DNA of 19,219 nucleotides from Clostridia bacterium (GCA_017419325.1 JAFOLN010000133.1:1-19219), one strand, 5' to 3'; positions 8,701-15,751 are shown, numbered from the stretch's first letter. The notes: generated by a model not told the origin, from the letters alone. Program-made: numbers and translations.

Positions 8701-9219
8701 GGAAAAGTTCTTGCTCTCACCCGCCTTCATCGATACGCCGGAAGTACCGCTTACCGACGCCTTAACGGGAGACTCGTCTGCCTTTACGACTATCGTAACG
8801 GAATCGGAGTCGGAGTCGCCGTCGCTCTTTCTCGAAGCCCTGAGCGTTATGGTCGCCTCGCCCGCTCTTATGGCTCTTACGGTAACGGTGTCGCCCTTGC
8901 CGGATACGGTTACAACGGAGGTGTTGTCACACGACCAGTTGTAGGATACCGTGCCGTCCTCGCCCGTAACGTAAGCGCTTACGCTCGTCGTTTCGCCGGG
9001 CGAAAGCTCGATCTGACCCGTCGTCATAACAACATCTACGTCCTCGACTGCATTGAACATGTCTTCGGCCATATAGTCGTCGACGAAGTCGTCGAGAAAT
9101 GCGGTGTCGTCCTCATAATCTTCTTCGTCCGCAGGCGCCGCCAGTGCGCCGTAGCACATTGTAAGCATCATGAGGACCGCAAGAATCACGGCCCACAGCC
9201 GCTTTGATGATTTCTTCAT
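5788..9219 (-). CDS. SLH-anchored multidomain surface protein (1143 aa), paralog A
   Basis: A secreted cell-wall protein. The signal peptide spans residues 1-28 (basic start, hydrophobic VILAVLMMLTM, AxA site at GALAA) and is followed by an acidic stretch (31-60). Three Ig-like domains follow (about 62-147, 152-237, 245-336). Next come module X1 (340-447), a Big_2-like Ig (453-538), a seven-glycine linker (541-547), X2 (554-658), Big_2 (662-748), X3 (757-863) and the variant X4 (866-977). Three SLH repeats end the protein (about 984-1030, 1043-1093, 1100-1143), with key motifs TRAQ, TQDQ and PRSD. SLH domains bind pyruvylated secondary wall polymer, so surface location is well founded; the function of the ectodomain is unknown. 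Residues 470-980 are rich in Asn, Ser, Tyr and Arg but poor in Lys. AAGGGGG lies seven bases before the start. A terminator follows at once, so it is monocistronic. It is a paralog of the next gene upstream. Confidence 0.95.
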   Translation of the reverse strand: MKKSSKRLWAVILAVLMMLTMCYGALAAPADEEDYEDDTAFLDDFVDDYMAEDMFNAVEDVDVVMTTGQIELSPGETTSVSAYVTGEDGTVSYNWSCDNTSVVTVSGKGDTVTVRAIRAGEATITLRASRKSDGDSDSDSVTIVVKADESPVKASVSGTSGVSMKAGESKNFSVKATGGSGRYVYEWETDGSVGVNGGTGPSNTVYARYAGEGSVMCTVYDESDRSNYDVAYWSVNVTEESKKPVTAKLDKTSFNLTAGSATTLTVTASGGSGNYDYYWGNDNPGLVNITGDGEYVTVEAAPVIRADSSRAQVSVTVVDLDTNITSQTLYCVFTVKGEEVYYSAADSASVGTNYPMSSISTDIARAFQSNFGKSLSSSAVVRFENTNDQVGLLRLRDGTVARVGTAYTFAQMQMMYFYPSQSGKFTTGYTLTDGADVISGTITLSCTGGSAITSARLSSDTMNMSAYSSRFLSLAVTPTNASYNVSWSSSNTRVATITGSGNNITVYTQGNTGRSTITATIREANGGVITRTCEIVVSGSGGGGGGGSSMRTYNPSLTITMGSDYYGTSISDSIAKQWRSAFGYILSDNADVGFSTVGNTRYGVMRLRNGRQIQTNQTYSFYDMQEMYFEPYAAGTFNLPYYINYNGSTMSGTISIQIQSSSISTSLEPTSMNMSTYNSRNLYLNVSPSNAYYRVSWSSSNNNIATVSGSGSSVTVKSAGQTGTATITATITDRNGNRVYRNCTVKVTGNSDSSRYDPTVYTTLGVSYTGTGTSDAMFSQFRNVYGSDLNRNAAQIRFSNTGNNSVGVMRLSNGTAVRANTSYSFNDYIAMYTEPISTGTFSIPYTLTYNNRTLSGTVSVVISEGAVNCTLSLPDANPYTFSTGINGASGASQLASAIRNAVGVSWNSISFSTSSDSIGTLYLNSGKAAINSGARISESDMNNLYFVPQRPGTFSANFSVLNASGNKVASGTLRIIVGGDASTFSDVSMNAYYAQAVTWAVQQGVTTGTSNTTFSPASSVTRAQAVTFLWRSRGKPQAGSMNPFSDVAPDEYYTQAVLWAVQQGITTGTSDTTFSPDATLTQDQMITFLCRAEGEFAGGENWSEAAMNWASQRGLFNGMPASPSAKNGCPRSDVVYYLYKDAQ
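5805..5826 (-). repeat. 22-bp direct repeat at the 3' end of SLH paralog A
   Basis: Identical to 9512-9533. It encodes the SDVVYYL segment of the third SLH repeat near the C-terminus. It marks the other end of the homologous block shared by the paralogs. Confidence 0.6.
8655..8685 (-). repeat. 31-bp direct repeat, copy in SLH paralog A
   Basis: A 31-nt stretch is identical to 12065-12095 in paralog B. It encodes the end of the conserved SGGSGRYVYEWE segment of the shared Ig domain. It is the longest exact match I found between the two genes by eye; further 20- to 22-nt identities occur in the SLH coding ends. Confidence 0.75.
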
Positions 9220-9257
9220 GGATTTTCCCCCTTAAAAATTTGTTTATTTAATAATCC

Positions 9258-9282
9258 ACACGGTGCGCGGTCCGTACCGTGT
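9258..9282 (-). promoter_or_regulatory. Hairpin in the leader of SLH paralog A
   Basis: ACACGGT (9258-9264) pairs perfectly with ACCGTGT (9276-9282) across an 11-nt loop. If transcription starts at the extended -10 at 9369, this hairpin lies in a leader of about 140 nt, roughly 40 nt before the start codon. It has no U tract next to it, so it is not a terminator. It may be an mRNA-stabilising or regulatory structure. Confidence 0.4.
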
Positions 9283-9368
9283 ATATATACATAACATCGG
9301 GCTTTCGTCTCGGTGTCCTGTATTCGTTTTATGCAATTCTCTTAAAATCGAGCTATGCATTTCGATTT

Positions 9369-9395
9369 ATTATATCACATTTTCATCATAATCAA
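9369..9395 (-). promoter_or_regulatory. Promoter of SLH paralog A with extended -10 and AT-rich upstream tract
   Basis: On the minus strand TGATATAAT (9369-9377) is a full extended -10. Candidate -35 elements are TTGATT (9390-9395, 15-nt spacer) or TGTTGA (9392-9397, 17-nt spacer). Upstream, 9398-9457 is almost pure A/T, an UP-element-like setting. Around the predicted start an inverted repeat AAATCGA/TCGATTT (9345-9351 and 9362-9368) could be an operator or leader hairpin. The 275-nt gap 9220-9494 holds only this promoter, the leader and the neighbouring terminator. Confidence 0.65.
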
Positions 9396-9457
9396 CATAT
9401 TTTTTGTTATTTTTTATACAATCAAAGAAAAAAATTTTTCGATTTGCATCTTCATAT

Positions 9458-9487
9458 AAAAACGGCGGCCCTGCGGCCGCCGTTTTT
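9458..9487 (-). terminator. Rho-independent terminator of SLH paralog B
   Basis: CGGCGGCC (9463-9470), tetraloop CTGC, GGCCGCCG (9475-9482), extended by A5 and T5 to a 13-bp stem. On the minus strand a U tract follows, seven nt after the TAA stop of paralog B. It resembles in design the terminator of paralog A. Confidence 0.9.
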
Positions 9488-9494
9488 TTATTCT

Positions 9495-12380
9495 TTATTC
9501 CGCGTCGTTCCAGAGGTAGTATACCACGTCGGAGCGCGGGCATGCGCGCTTTGGCGATGGTACGTCCGGCAGGCCTCCGAAAAGCCCTTTCTCTTCGGCC
9601 CAGCTCATAGCCTCCTCGGACCAGTTCTCCCCGCCTGCCTCTTCGCCGTCGGCACGGCACAGGAAGGTTATCATCTGTTCCTGCGTAAGCGTTTTGTTGG
9701 GAGAGAAGGTGGTTTCCGTCGTACCTGTCGTTATGCCCTGCTCAAGGGCCCAGCATACCGCCTCGGTATAATACCTTCCCGAAGCCACATCGGTAAAGGG
9801 ATTCTCCCCTTCAGCCCTCGGCTCGCCTCTCGAACGCCACAAAAACGTGACCGCCTGCGCGCGGGTTACGGTGCTTCCCGGCGAAAATGTCGTGTTTGTT
9901 GTGCCCGTGGTCACGCCCTGCTCAAGGGCCCAGCTTACGGCGTCGGCGTAATAATCGCCTTCGCTTACGTCGCTGAACGCGGATGTGCCGCCCACGATTA
10001 TCCTGAGCGTGCCCGACGCCGTCTTTCGTCCGGCGCTGTTATATACCGTGAAAGGCGCGCTGAAAACGCCCTTGACGTTCGGTACGAAGTAAAGCTCGTT
10101 AAGGCCGCTCTCGCTTATCTTCGTGTCGGCGGTAAGCTCCTCCCTTTTGCTGTTCTTATAAAGCGTGCCCGTGTCGTCGGAGAATTTTGAGAAGCTTATG
10201 CTCTTCCACGATTCCCCCGCCTCGTTTTGTATGGCGCTTAAAAGCTCGGACGCGCCGTTTACGCCGTCCACGTCCGTTTTGAAGGCGTAATCGTTCGTGT
10301 CGGGCAGTTTTAAGGCGCACTTTACCTTGCCCGCCCTTATGACCACGGATACGGTGCCCGAAAGCTCCTTATTGTTAAAGCTCAGCGTATAAGGAATCCT
10401 GAACGTGCCCGCGGCGACAGGCTCTATGTACATTCCCGCGTAGTCTTCAAAGGAATAGAACGTATTTGCGAGGACTGCCGTGCCGTTCGCAAAGCGCAAA
10501 ATGCCCACCTTGTTGTTTCCTTTGCTCGAAAAACGTATCTGCGCCGATTTTTTATTCAGTTCTATGCCGTATACATCACGAAACTGCGAACACATCGCGT
10601 CTGACGTTTCCGCGGCGCCGCGGTTTACGTCGACGGTCGTGTGAAGGACGGGGCTGTATTCGGTGGAGTCCGAGCTGCCCTTTACCTTAACGGTGCAGGT
10701 GCGGTGTATCACGTTGTCGTTCTTGTCCGTTACGGTCACCGTTATCTTCGCGGTGCCGGCGGTGCCCGTCGTTCTTATCACCGCGGAGGTCTTGTCGCCC
10801 GATACCGTCGCCGTGGCCGGATTGCTTGATTTCCACGATACCGTATGATATGCGGACGACGGCTTTACGCTCACATAAATATTGCAGCTTGAGTATGTGG
10901 GCATGGTTATGGAGGTCGGCTCAAGCGTCGCCGATACCGCCGCTTTCCTTACCTTTATGTTTATGGTGCCGCTCATGGTATTGCCGTCGCCTGTCACCCG
11001 ATACGGCACGGTGAACGTGCCCACCGCGATGGGGTCGAAATACATTTCCCTGAAATCAGCAAAAGAATACGCGGTCCCGGGCTGTACGCGTTTTTCGCTG
11101 CTTAAGTAAATCATGCCGTATTTCACGGTGCCGACCTTTGTAAAGGTCACCTCGGCGCTGTCGGGCAGGCTTTTGCCGAACTCGCTTTTCCACTTCTTCG
11201 AAATTGCGTTCGATATGCCCGTACCGTGATATTTGACGCCCATCGTTACGGTGACCTGGGGGTCATATGTGCAGTCCGTGCCGTCCTTTGCGGAGCAGAC
11301 AAATGTAATCGTGCCCGGCATGACGTCCTCGCCGTCGGTCACACTATAGCCCGTGGAGAAGGTGCCTCTCTTGTTTGCATAAAAGGACATTGCCTTAAAC
11401 TGAGCGAACGTATACTCGGAGCCTGCGCCCGCCGCGTCGCCGCTTTTCAGGCGGAGCGTGCCCGCCGCGCCTCCCGGCGCGTCAAAGCGCACAGAGGCGG
11501 AGTCGCTTATGCTTCTTCCGAAGCGCTGTGAGAACGCTTTTGAAATATTCGCGGCCATCGCGCTCATGGCATACGGCGTACCTGCGGCCGCGTTTCCCGA
11601 AATGTCAAAAGACGCCTCAAGTCCCTTTACGGTAACCGTGCAGTATACGGCGCGGCTCTCCGTGTTCGTGTCAGTGTCTGTCGCGCTCACGCTTACTCTG
11701 ACCGTGTACGAGCCGCCCTTTACATCGGACGCGGCCTCGATTCTTATGGATGCGCCGCTGCCCTCTAAGGTAAGAATATCCGTGTCGCCGCAGCTCCATT
11801 TATATTCATAATTGCCGCTGCCGCCGCTTGCCGAAACGGTGAGCGATGCCGATTCGCCCGCGCCGAGGGTGAGCTTCGTTTTGTCAAGCTTCACCGTGAC
11901 GGGCTTTTCGCTCTTTGTTACGCTTACGTCCCACGATGCCTCGTCGCGGTTGTCAGGATCGTTTTCGTCGGATACGGTACACTTTACGCTGCCCTCTCCG
12001 GCGTCGCGGGCGTATACGGTGTTTGACGCGCCGCCTGAGGCGCCGATATCCACGCATCCGTCGCTCTCCCACTCATATACGTAACGGCCGGAGCCGCCCG
12101 AAGCCTTGACGGAGAGGCTCTTTTTATCGCCCGCCTTCATGGAAAGGGACGACGGGCCCGACTGCGACGCGCTTACCTTCGACGTCTCAGCCGTCTCATC
12201 GGAAGGCGTTTCAGTGTCCGCGGCCGGAGATTCCTCATATATTTCATCGCTTTGTCCGTCCGCTTCCGCGAGACGGGCGGTCTCTCCACCGCCCGGCGCC
12301 GCCTGCGCGCCGCAGCACACGCCAAGCATCAAAAGCAGCGCTATAATTACAGACAAGGACCGCTTAAGCGCTCTTTTCAT
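9495..12380 (-). CDS. SLH-anchored multidomain surface protein (961 aa), paralog B
   Basis: A paralog of the downstream SLH gene, aligning over almost its full length. I chose the second of two in-frame ATGs (12380): AGGAG at 12390-12394 is nine bases from it but only three from the ATG at 12386. Residues are numbered here from 12386. Signal peptide 1-30 (GAQAA); acidic Ser/Thr/Glu linker 31-70; two Ig-like domains (72-157, 163-254); X1 (258-366) running directly into X2 (373-479); Big_2 (483-569); X3 (577-684); X4 (687-799); three SLH repeats (803-963) with TRAQ, TQEQ and PRSD motifs. Compared with paralog A it lacks the first Ig domain, the Ig domain between X1 and X2, and the glycine linker. 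It is Lys/Glu/Asp-rich where paralog A carries Arg/Asn/Tyr. Surface anchoring via SLH is established for the family; the role of the ectodomain is unknown. Confidence 0.95.
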   Translation of the reverse strand: MKRALKRSLSVIIALLLMLGVCCGAQAAPGGGETARLAEADGQSDEIYEESPAADTETPSDETAETSKVSASQSGPSSLSMKAGDKKSLSVKASGGSGRYVYEWESDGCVDIGASGGASNTVYARDAGEGSVKCTVSDENDPDNRDEASWDVSVTKSEKPVTVKLDKTKLTLGAGESASLTVSASGGSGNYEYKWSCGDTDILTLEGSGASIRIEAASDVKGGSYTVRVSVSATDTDTNTESRAVYCTVTVKGLEASFDISGNAAAGTPYAMSAMAANISKAFSQRFGRSISDSASVRFDAPGGAAGTLRLKSGDAAGAGSEYTFAQFKAMSFYANKRGTFSTGYSVTDGEDVMPGTITFVCSAKDGTDCTYDPQVTVTMGVKYHGTGISNAISKKWKSEFGKSLPDSAEVTFTKVGTVKYGMIYLSSEKRVQPGTAYSFADFREMYFDPIAVGTFTVPYRVTGDGNTMSGTINIKVRKAAVSATLEPTSITMPTYSSCNIYVSVKPSSAYHTVSWKSSNPATATVSGDKTSAVIRTTGTAGTAKITVTVTDKNDNVIHRTCTVKVKGSSDSTEYSPVLHTTVDVNRGAAETSDAMCSQFRDVYGIELNKKSAQIRFSSKGNNKVGILRFANGTAVLANTFYSFEDYAGMYIEPVAAGTFRIPYTLSFNNKELSGTVSVVIRAGKVKCALKLPDTNDYAFKTDVDGVNGASELLSAIQNEAGESWKSISFSKFSDDTGTLYKNSKREELTADTKISESGLNELYFVPNVKGVFSAPFTVYNSAGRKTASGTLRIIVGGTSAFSDVSEGDYYADAVSWALEQGVTTGTTNTTFSPGSTVTRAQAVTFLWRSRGEPRAEGENPFTDVASGRYYTEAVCWALEQGITTGTTETTFSPNKTLTQEQMITFLCRADGEEAGGENWSEEAMSWAEEKGLFGGLPDVPSPKRACPRSDVVYYLWNDAE
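9512..9533 (-). repeat. 22-bp direct repeat at the 3' end of SLH paralog B
   Basis: Counterpart of 5805-5826, encoding SDVVYYL in the last SLH repeat. Confidence 0.6.
12065..12095 (-). repeat. 31-bp direct repeat, copy in SLH paralog B
   Basis: Identical over 31 nt to 8655-8685, in the same orientation and 3,410 bp away. Both copies encode the same Ig-domain segment. It arises from gene duplication rather than from a mobile element. Confidence 0.75.
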
Positions 12381-12416
12381 AAACATTCACTCCTGTGTTT
12401 TAAAGAATAATATAAT

Positions 12417-12425
12417 ATTATATCA
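12417..12425 (-). promoter_or_regulatory. Extended -10 promoter of SLH paralog B
   Basis: On the minus strand TGATATAAT (12417-12425) is identical to the extended -10 of paralog A and of dgt. No good -35 is visible at 16-18 nt spacing, which is usual for extended -10 promoters. It lies 36 nt beyond the MATE stop codon, with no terminator between, so paralog B may also receive read-through from the upstream operon. Confidence 0.6.
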
Positions 12426-12460
12426 CGATTTCATGACGCGGACACGCTTTTATCGTTTTT

Positions 12461-13786
12461 TCACTTTCCCGCCGCCGAAATCGTTTTCGGAAGCCTTCTG
12501 TAAAAGGCGAAGCCCGCGAGGGTCGTAACCGTCTCCGTTACGGGGAAGGCAAGCCAGAAGAGCGTAAGCCCGAAGCGCGAGAAGATATACCCGAGCGGCA
12601 CGAAGAGCACCACCGTGCGAAGCACCGTAAGCGCCGAGCTCTTTATGCTCATGCCCATGGCCTGAAAGAGCACCGGGAATATAAGCGACGTCACCATCGG
12701 TATAAAGCTTACGCCAACGAAGCGAAAGCCCGTCGTGCCTATGGAGATTATGAGCGCGTCGGATGTAAATACCCGGAGCATCTGTGCAGGTATTATAAGA
12801 AAGCAGAGCGTTCCGATGGCCATAAGCGCCATGCCGAAGAGGACGGAAACCCTGAGCGTCTCGCGGCACCGCCCCATATTCCCCGCCGCGTAGTTAAAGC
12901 TCACTATGGGCACAATGCACGTCTGCATGGCCTCGAGCGGTATGAAAAAGAAGGTCTGCCACTTATAATAAAGCCCGAGCGCCGTCACGGCCTCGTCGGA
13001 AAATCCGGCGAGTATGAGGTTTAAGCCCAGTATATAGAACGTATAGGCCGCCTGCATTAAAATGTTGGGCATGCCGAGGCGGTATATGTCGGCGGTATGG
13101 GAAAGGAACGTACTGACGTCGGGCGGCCTTCTTACGCCTCCCTTAAAAACGATGAGCGCCGCCGCCGTCTGACCTATTACCGTAGCTATGGCCGCGCCGC
13201 GTATGCCCATCCCCGGGACGCCCGCCGCGCCGAATATGAGAAGGGGGTCAAGGGCGATGTTCACCGCCGCGCCGACTATCTGCGCCCTCATGGGAGTTTT
13301 CATGTCGCCGTAGGCCTGAAGCACCTTTGTCCACACGCTCTCAAACGAAAGGCCGAAGCTCATTACGCATATGGTGCGCCCGTAAACGATAACGTCGGCT
13401 ATGACCGCCTCGGAATCCGTGGACATGGCGGCGTACTGCGGCATGAAACAGAAGCCCAGCACCGCGAACAAAAGCCAAAGCACGGCGGCAAGCGGCGTGC
13501 CCGCGCCCGCGAAGGCGCGCGCCTCGTCATGCTCCCCCGTTCCAAGCTTCGCCGCAATATTCGTATTTACGCCCACGCCCGTTCCCACCGCGAGGGCAAT
13601 CATCAGAAGCTGCACCGGATATATTATCGACAGGGCGGTAAGTCCCTCCGGGGAATACCTTCCTATGAACAGGCTGTCCACAATATTGTAAAGCGCCACT
13701 ATAAGCTGCGCTATCATCACGGGCGGCGCAAGCTTAAACAGTATTTTCGATATTTTTTCTTCGCCGAACAGCTCTGTTGCATCCAT
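12461..13786 (-). CDS. MATE family efflux transporter
   Basis: A 441-residue polytopic membrane protein of the multidrug and toxic compound extrusion (MATE) family, which exports organic cations or drugs in exchange for Na+ or H+. The family N-terminus is clear: KLAPPVMIAQLIVALYNIVDSLFIGRY at residues 17-43, then successive hydrophobic helices consistent with twelve, in two similar halves (second half from about residue 240, with FFIPLEAMQTCIVPIVSFNYAAGN). Length is normal. The nearest AAGGAG is 14 bases from the ATG, longer than usual, yet a TAA in frame just upstream and the lack of any other start leave this ATG as the only option. It is the last gene of a six-gene co-directional run, 35 nt after the DUF1848 gene. 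Substrate unknown. Confidence 0.92.
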   Translation of the reverse strand: MDATELFGEEKISKILFKLAPPVMIAQLIVALYNIVDSLFIGRYSPEGLTALSIIYPVQLLMIALAVGTGVGVNTNIAAKLGTGEHDEARAFAGAGTPLAAVLWLLFAVLGFCFMPQYAAMSTDSEAVIADVIVYGRTICVMSFGLSFESVWTKVLQAYGDMKTPMRAQIVGAAVNIALDPLLIFGAAGVPGMGIRGAAIATVIGQTAAALIVFKGGVRRPPDVSTFLSHTADIYRLGMPNILMQAAYTFYILGLNLILAGFSDEAVTALGLYYKWQTFFFIPLEAMQTCIVPIVSFNYAAGNMGRCRETLRVSVLFGMALMAIGTLCFLIIPAQMLRVFTSDALIISIGTTGFRFVGVSFIPMVTSLIFPVLFQAMGMSIKSSALTVLRTVVLFVPLGYIFSRFGLTLFWLAFPVTETVTTLAGFAFYRRLPKTISAAGK

Positions 13787-13821
13787 TTTCGCGGCGCATT
13801 CTCCTTAAAAGTAAATTTTCT

Positions 13822-14772
13822 CTAAAAAAGCTCCAGCGTAAGCTGCCCGCCCTGCTGCTGTGGCATAAGATAGCTTTTCTGCACGGCGCGGCTCAGGGCG
13901 TCGCCCTCTGTAAGGTTTCCCAGTATCATGGGCGACGCGGGGTCGTGGAGCATGAAGTTCTTTTTTGCCCTTTCGGGGCTTTTGTTCGCGTAGCAGTAGC
14001 TGCAGCCGTTTACGCAGGTGTCGTACGCGCCTATGTCGCGGCTCTCTATGCAGCGGCAGCCCTCGCGCATGCCGCGGTGGGCAAGCGGACGGAAGCGCAC
14101 TCCGTTCGCCCGTCCTATCATGTCGAGGGTGACGCAGCCCGACTTATGTATGCCGTATTTTGAAAAGTCGCCGTTTTCGGCGCAGGTCTGAAGATACAGG
14201 CCGTGCTTTTTTGCTATGGCGCCAAGCCCCTCTGCCAGCCTTTCGCGGTCGGCGGCATTTATGGCCCGAAGCCCCGGCATATTTGTTTTAAGCTTCTTAT
14301 ATATTTCCACAAAGCTGAATACGCACCTGTCAACGTGATCCGCAAGGCGTCCCGCCATATAATCGAACGTCTCCATATGAACGTCGAAGGTATATTTTTC
14401 GGTGAGCATAACCGGGTCGTAGCGCCATATTATGCGCCGCCGCCCCACCTTTTTTTCAAGGGCGAGAAGCGTTTCCATGCTTTCGTCTATCGAAGGCACC
14501 CCCGGCTCCGTATCGCGGCCGTATGCCGTTATTGTATAGTGAAACAGGGTGTTGAACCTGTCTGTTATTTCATGGATGTGTGAAAGGATGGGCGCGTAAT
14601 TCTTTGAGCAGAACACCACGCAGTCCACAACGTCGGGCGTAAGCTCATAGCGCGTCACCTTATCCGGGAACCTGGGGTTCCTTACAAGCGCATACCCCTC
14701 CCTGAAGCGTCCGAGGAGCCACGGCGTAAAATACTGCACCGTGTCGGTGCGCGCCCCCGTGTTGATTATCAT
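13822..14772 (-). CDS. DUF1848 family protein with C-terminal radical-SAM-like Cys cluster
   Basis: A 316-residue protein of the DUF1848 family, recognised by the N-terminal pattern RTD...REGYALVRNP (residues 8-33), VDC(V/I)VF near 49-54, RYDP (117-120) and a C-terminal Cys cluster. The cluster is CxC (C239, C241) followed by CX3CX2C (C253, C257, C260) in DIGAYDTCVNGCSYCYAN, the spacing of a radical-SAM 4Fe-4S site placed near the end of the chain instead of the start. Members are often grouped with SplB-like DNA photoproduct repair proteins, but no function is established. The last seven residues, QLTLELF (310-316), resemble a sliding-clamp-binding peptide. No strong Shine-Dalgarno is seen (only G-rich sequence), so translation may depend on the preceding EamA gene 34 nt away. 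Confidence 0.9.
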   Translation of the reverse strand: MIINTGARTDTVQYFTPWLLGRFREGYALVRNPRFPDKVTRYELTPDVVDCVVFCSKNYAPILSHIHEITDRFNTLFHYTITAYGRDTEPGVPSIDESMETLLALEKKVGRRRIIWRYDPVMLTEKYTFDVHMETFDYMAGRLADHVDRCVFSFVEIYKKLKTNMPGLRAINAADRERLAEGLGAIAKKHGLYLQTCAENGDFSKYGIHKSGCVTLDMIGRANGVRFRPLAHRGMREGCRCIESRDIGAYDTCVNGCSYCYANKSPERAKKNFMLHDPASPMILGNLTEGDALSRAVQKSYLMPQQQGGQLTLELF

Positions 14773-14806
14773 GCCTGCCGCCCCGCTTTCTTAAAATTAT
14801 GTAAAC

Positions 14807-15727
14807 CTATCCGCTTGTCTTTTCCTTATTCTTTGCGGGAAGCTGAACGAGTATTATGGCGGCGAACATGACTACGCAGCCGAGCAGCTCCCTTGTACTC
14901 ATGCGCTCGCCCAAAATGAGCGCTCCCGCAATGACGGCGAACACCGATTCGAGGCTCAGTATAAGCGAGGCCACCGTCGGGTCGGTGGACTTCTGCGCCA
15001 CTATCTGAAGCGTGTACCCGATGCCGCCGGACACAATGCCGCAGTAGAGTATGGGCACCGCCGCCGACGCGATCTTAGCCCAGCTCGGCTCCTCCGCGAT
15101 GAATGCCGCGACGCCCGATATGACCGCCGCCGTCACGAACTGTATGGCGGAGATGCGAATGGGGTCGCCCAGACGGGCAAATCGGTCGCAGCATAAAATA
15201 TGCCCCGAAAACAGCACGGCGCACACGCATACGAGGGCGTCGCCCCGGGTGAGCCTGAAGCTGCCGTTTATGCAGAGCAGATACATGCCAATAACGCCGA
15301 TGAGAACGGCCAGCCATACGCGCCATGAGTTTTTCTTTTTTAAAAGGAAAAAGCCGATGACGGGCACAAGAAGCATATACATGGCGGTGATAAAGCCCGC
15401 CTTGCCCGCCGTCGTGTAGACAAGCCCCGCCTGCTGGAATATGGTCGCGGTGGAGAGGAACACGCCGCACAGTATGCCGCCCGTGAGCGTGTTCTTTTTA
15501 TACTGCCTTTCCTCTTCGGGCGTGCGGTCTTTCGCCGTCTTTTCGCCGCGCCGCCCCATAATAAGAGCCACAAGCCCAACGGCCGCGGCCGCCAGCACCA
15601 TCCTTGACGCGGTGAACGTGATGGGCTCAATGCTGTCCATGCCCGCCCGCTGGGCGGCGAAGGCCGTGCCCCAGATGACGGCCGTTATTATAAGAAGAAG
15701 ATTTCCCGTTTTTCTTTTTTGGGTCAT
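14807..15727 (-). CDS. EamA/DMT superfamily transporter
   Basis: A 306-residue inner-membrane protein with about ten hydrophobic helices arranged as two EamA repeats (about residues 8-150 and 168-298). Typical features are ITAVIWGTAFAAQRAG near the start, the second-repeat motif (SLILSLESVFAVIAGALILGE, residues about 255-275), and a charged cytoplasmic loop (residues about 58-80). Drug/metabolite transporters of this type export amino acids, cofactors or drugs; the substrate cannot be deduced. GGGGGACGAG lies just ahead of the ATG. It sits 24 nt after the lipoprotein rhodanese gene and 34 nt before the DUF1848 gene, within the same transcription unit. A charged Lys-rich tail ends the protein in the cytoplasm. 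Confidence 0.92.
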   Translation of the reverse strand: MTQKRKTGNLLLIITAVIWGTAFAAQRAGMDSIEPITFTASRMVLAAAAVGLVALIMGRRGEKTAKDRTPEEERQYKKNTLTGGILCGVFLSTATIFQQAGLVYTTAGKAGFITAMYMLLVPVIGFFLLKKKNSWRVWLAVLIGVIGMYLLCINGSFRLTRGDALVCVCAVLFSGHILCCDRFARLGDPIRISAIQFVTAAVISGVAAFIAEEPSWAKIASAAVPILYCGIVSGGIGYTLQIVAQKSTDPTVASLILSLESVFAVIAGALILGERMSTRELLGCVVMFAAIILVQLPAKNKEKTSG

Positions 15728-15751
15728 ATGTTCACTCGTCCCCCGAAAGCC

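Noticed and set aside
9258..9282. The leader hairpin of SLH paralog A as a riboswitch or terminator
   Set aside because: It is a single 7-bp stem with no conserved aptamer core and no U tract; only a simple leader hairpin can be supported.
13097..13825. A 242-codon plus-strand open frame opposite the MATE gene
   Set aside because: The product is rich in Arg, His and Tyr with no domain, which is typical of the reverse strand of a hydrophobic membrane protein gene in GC-rich DNA.
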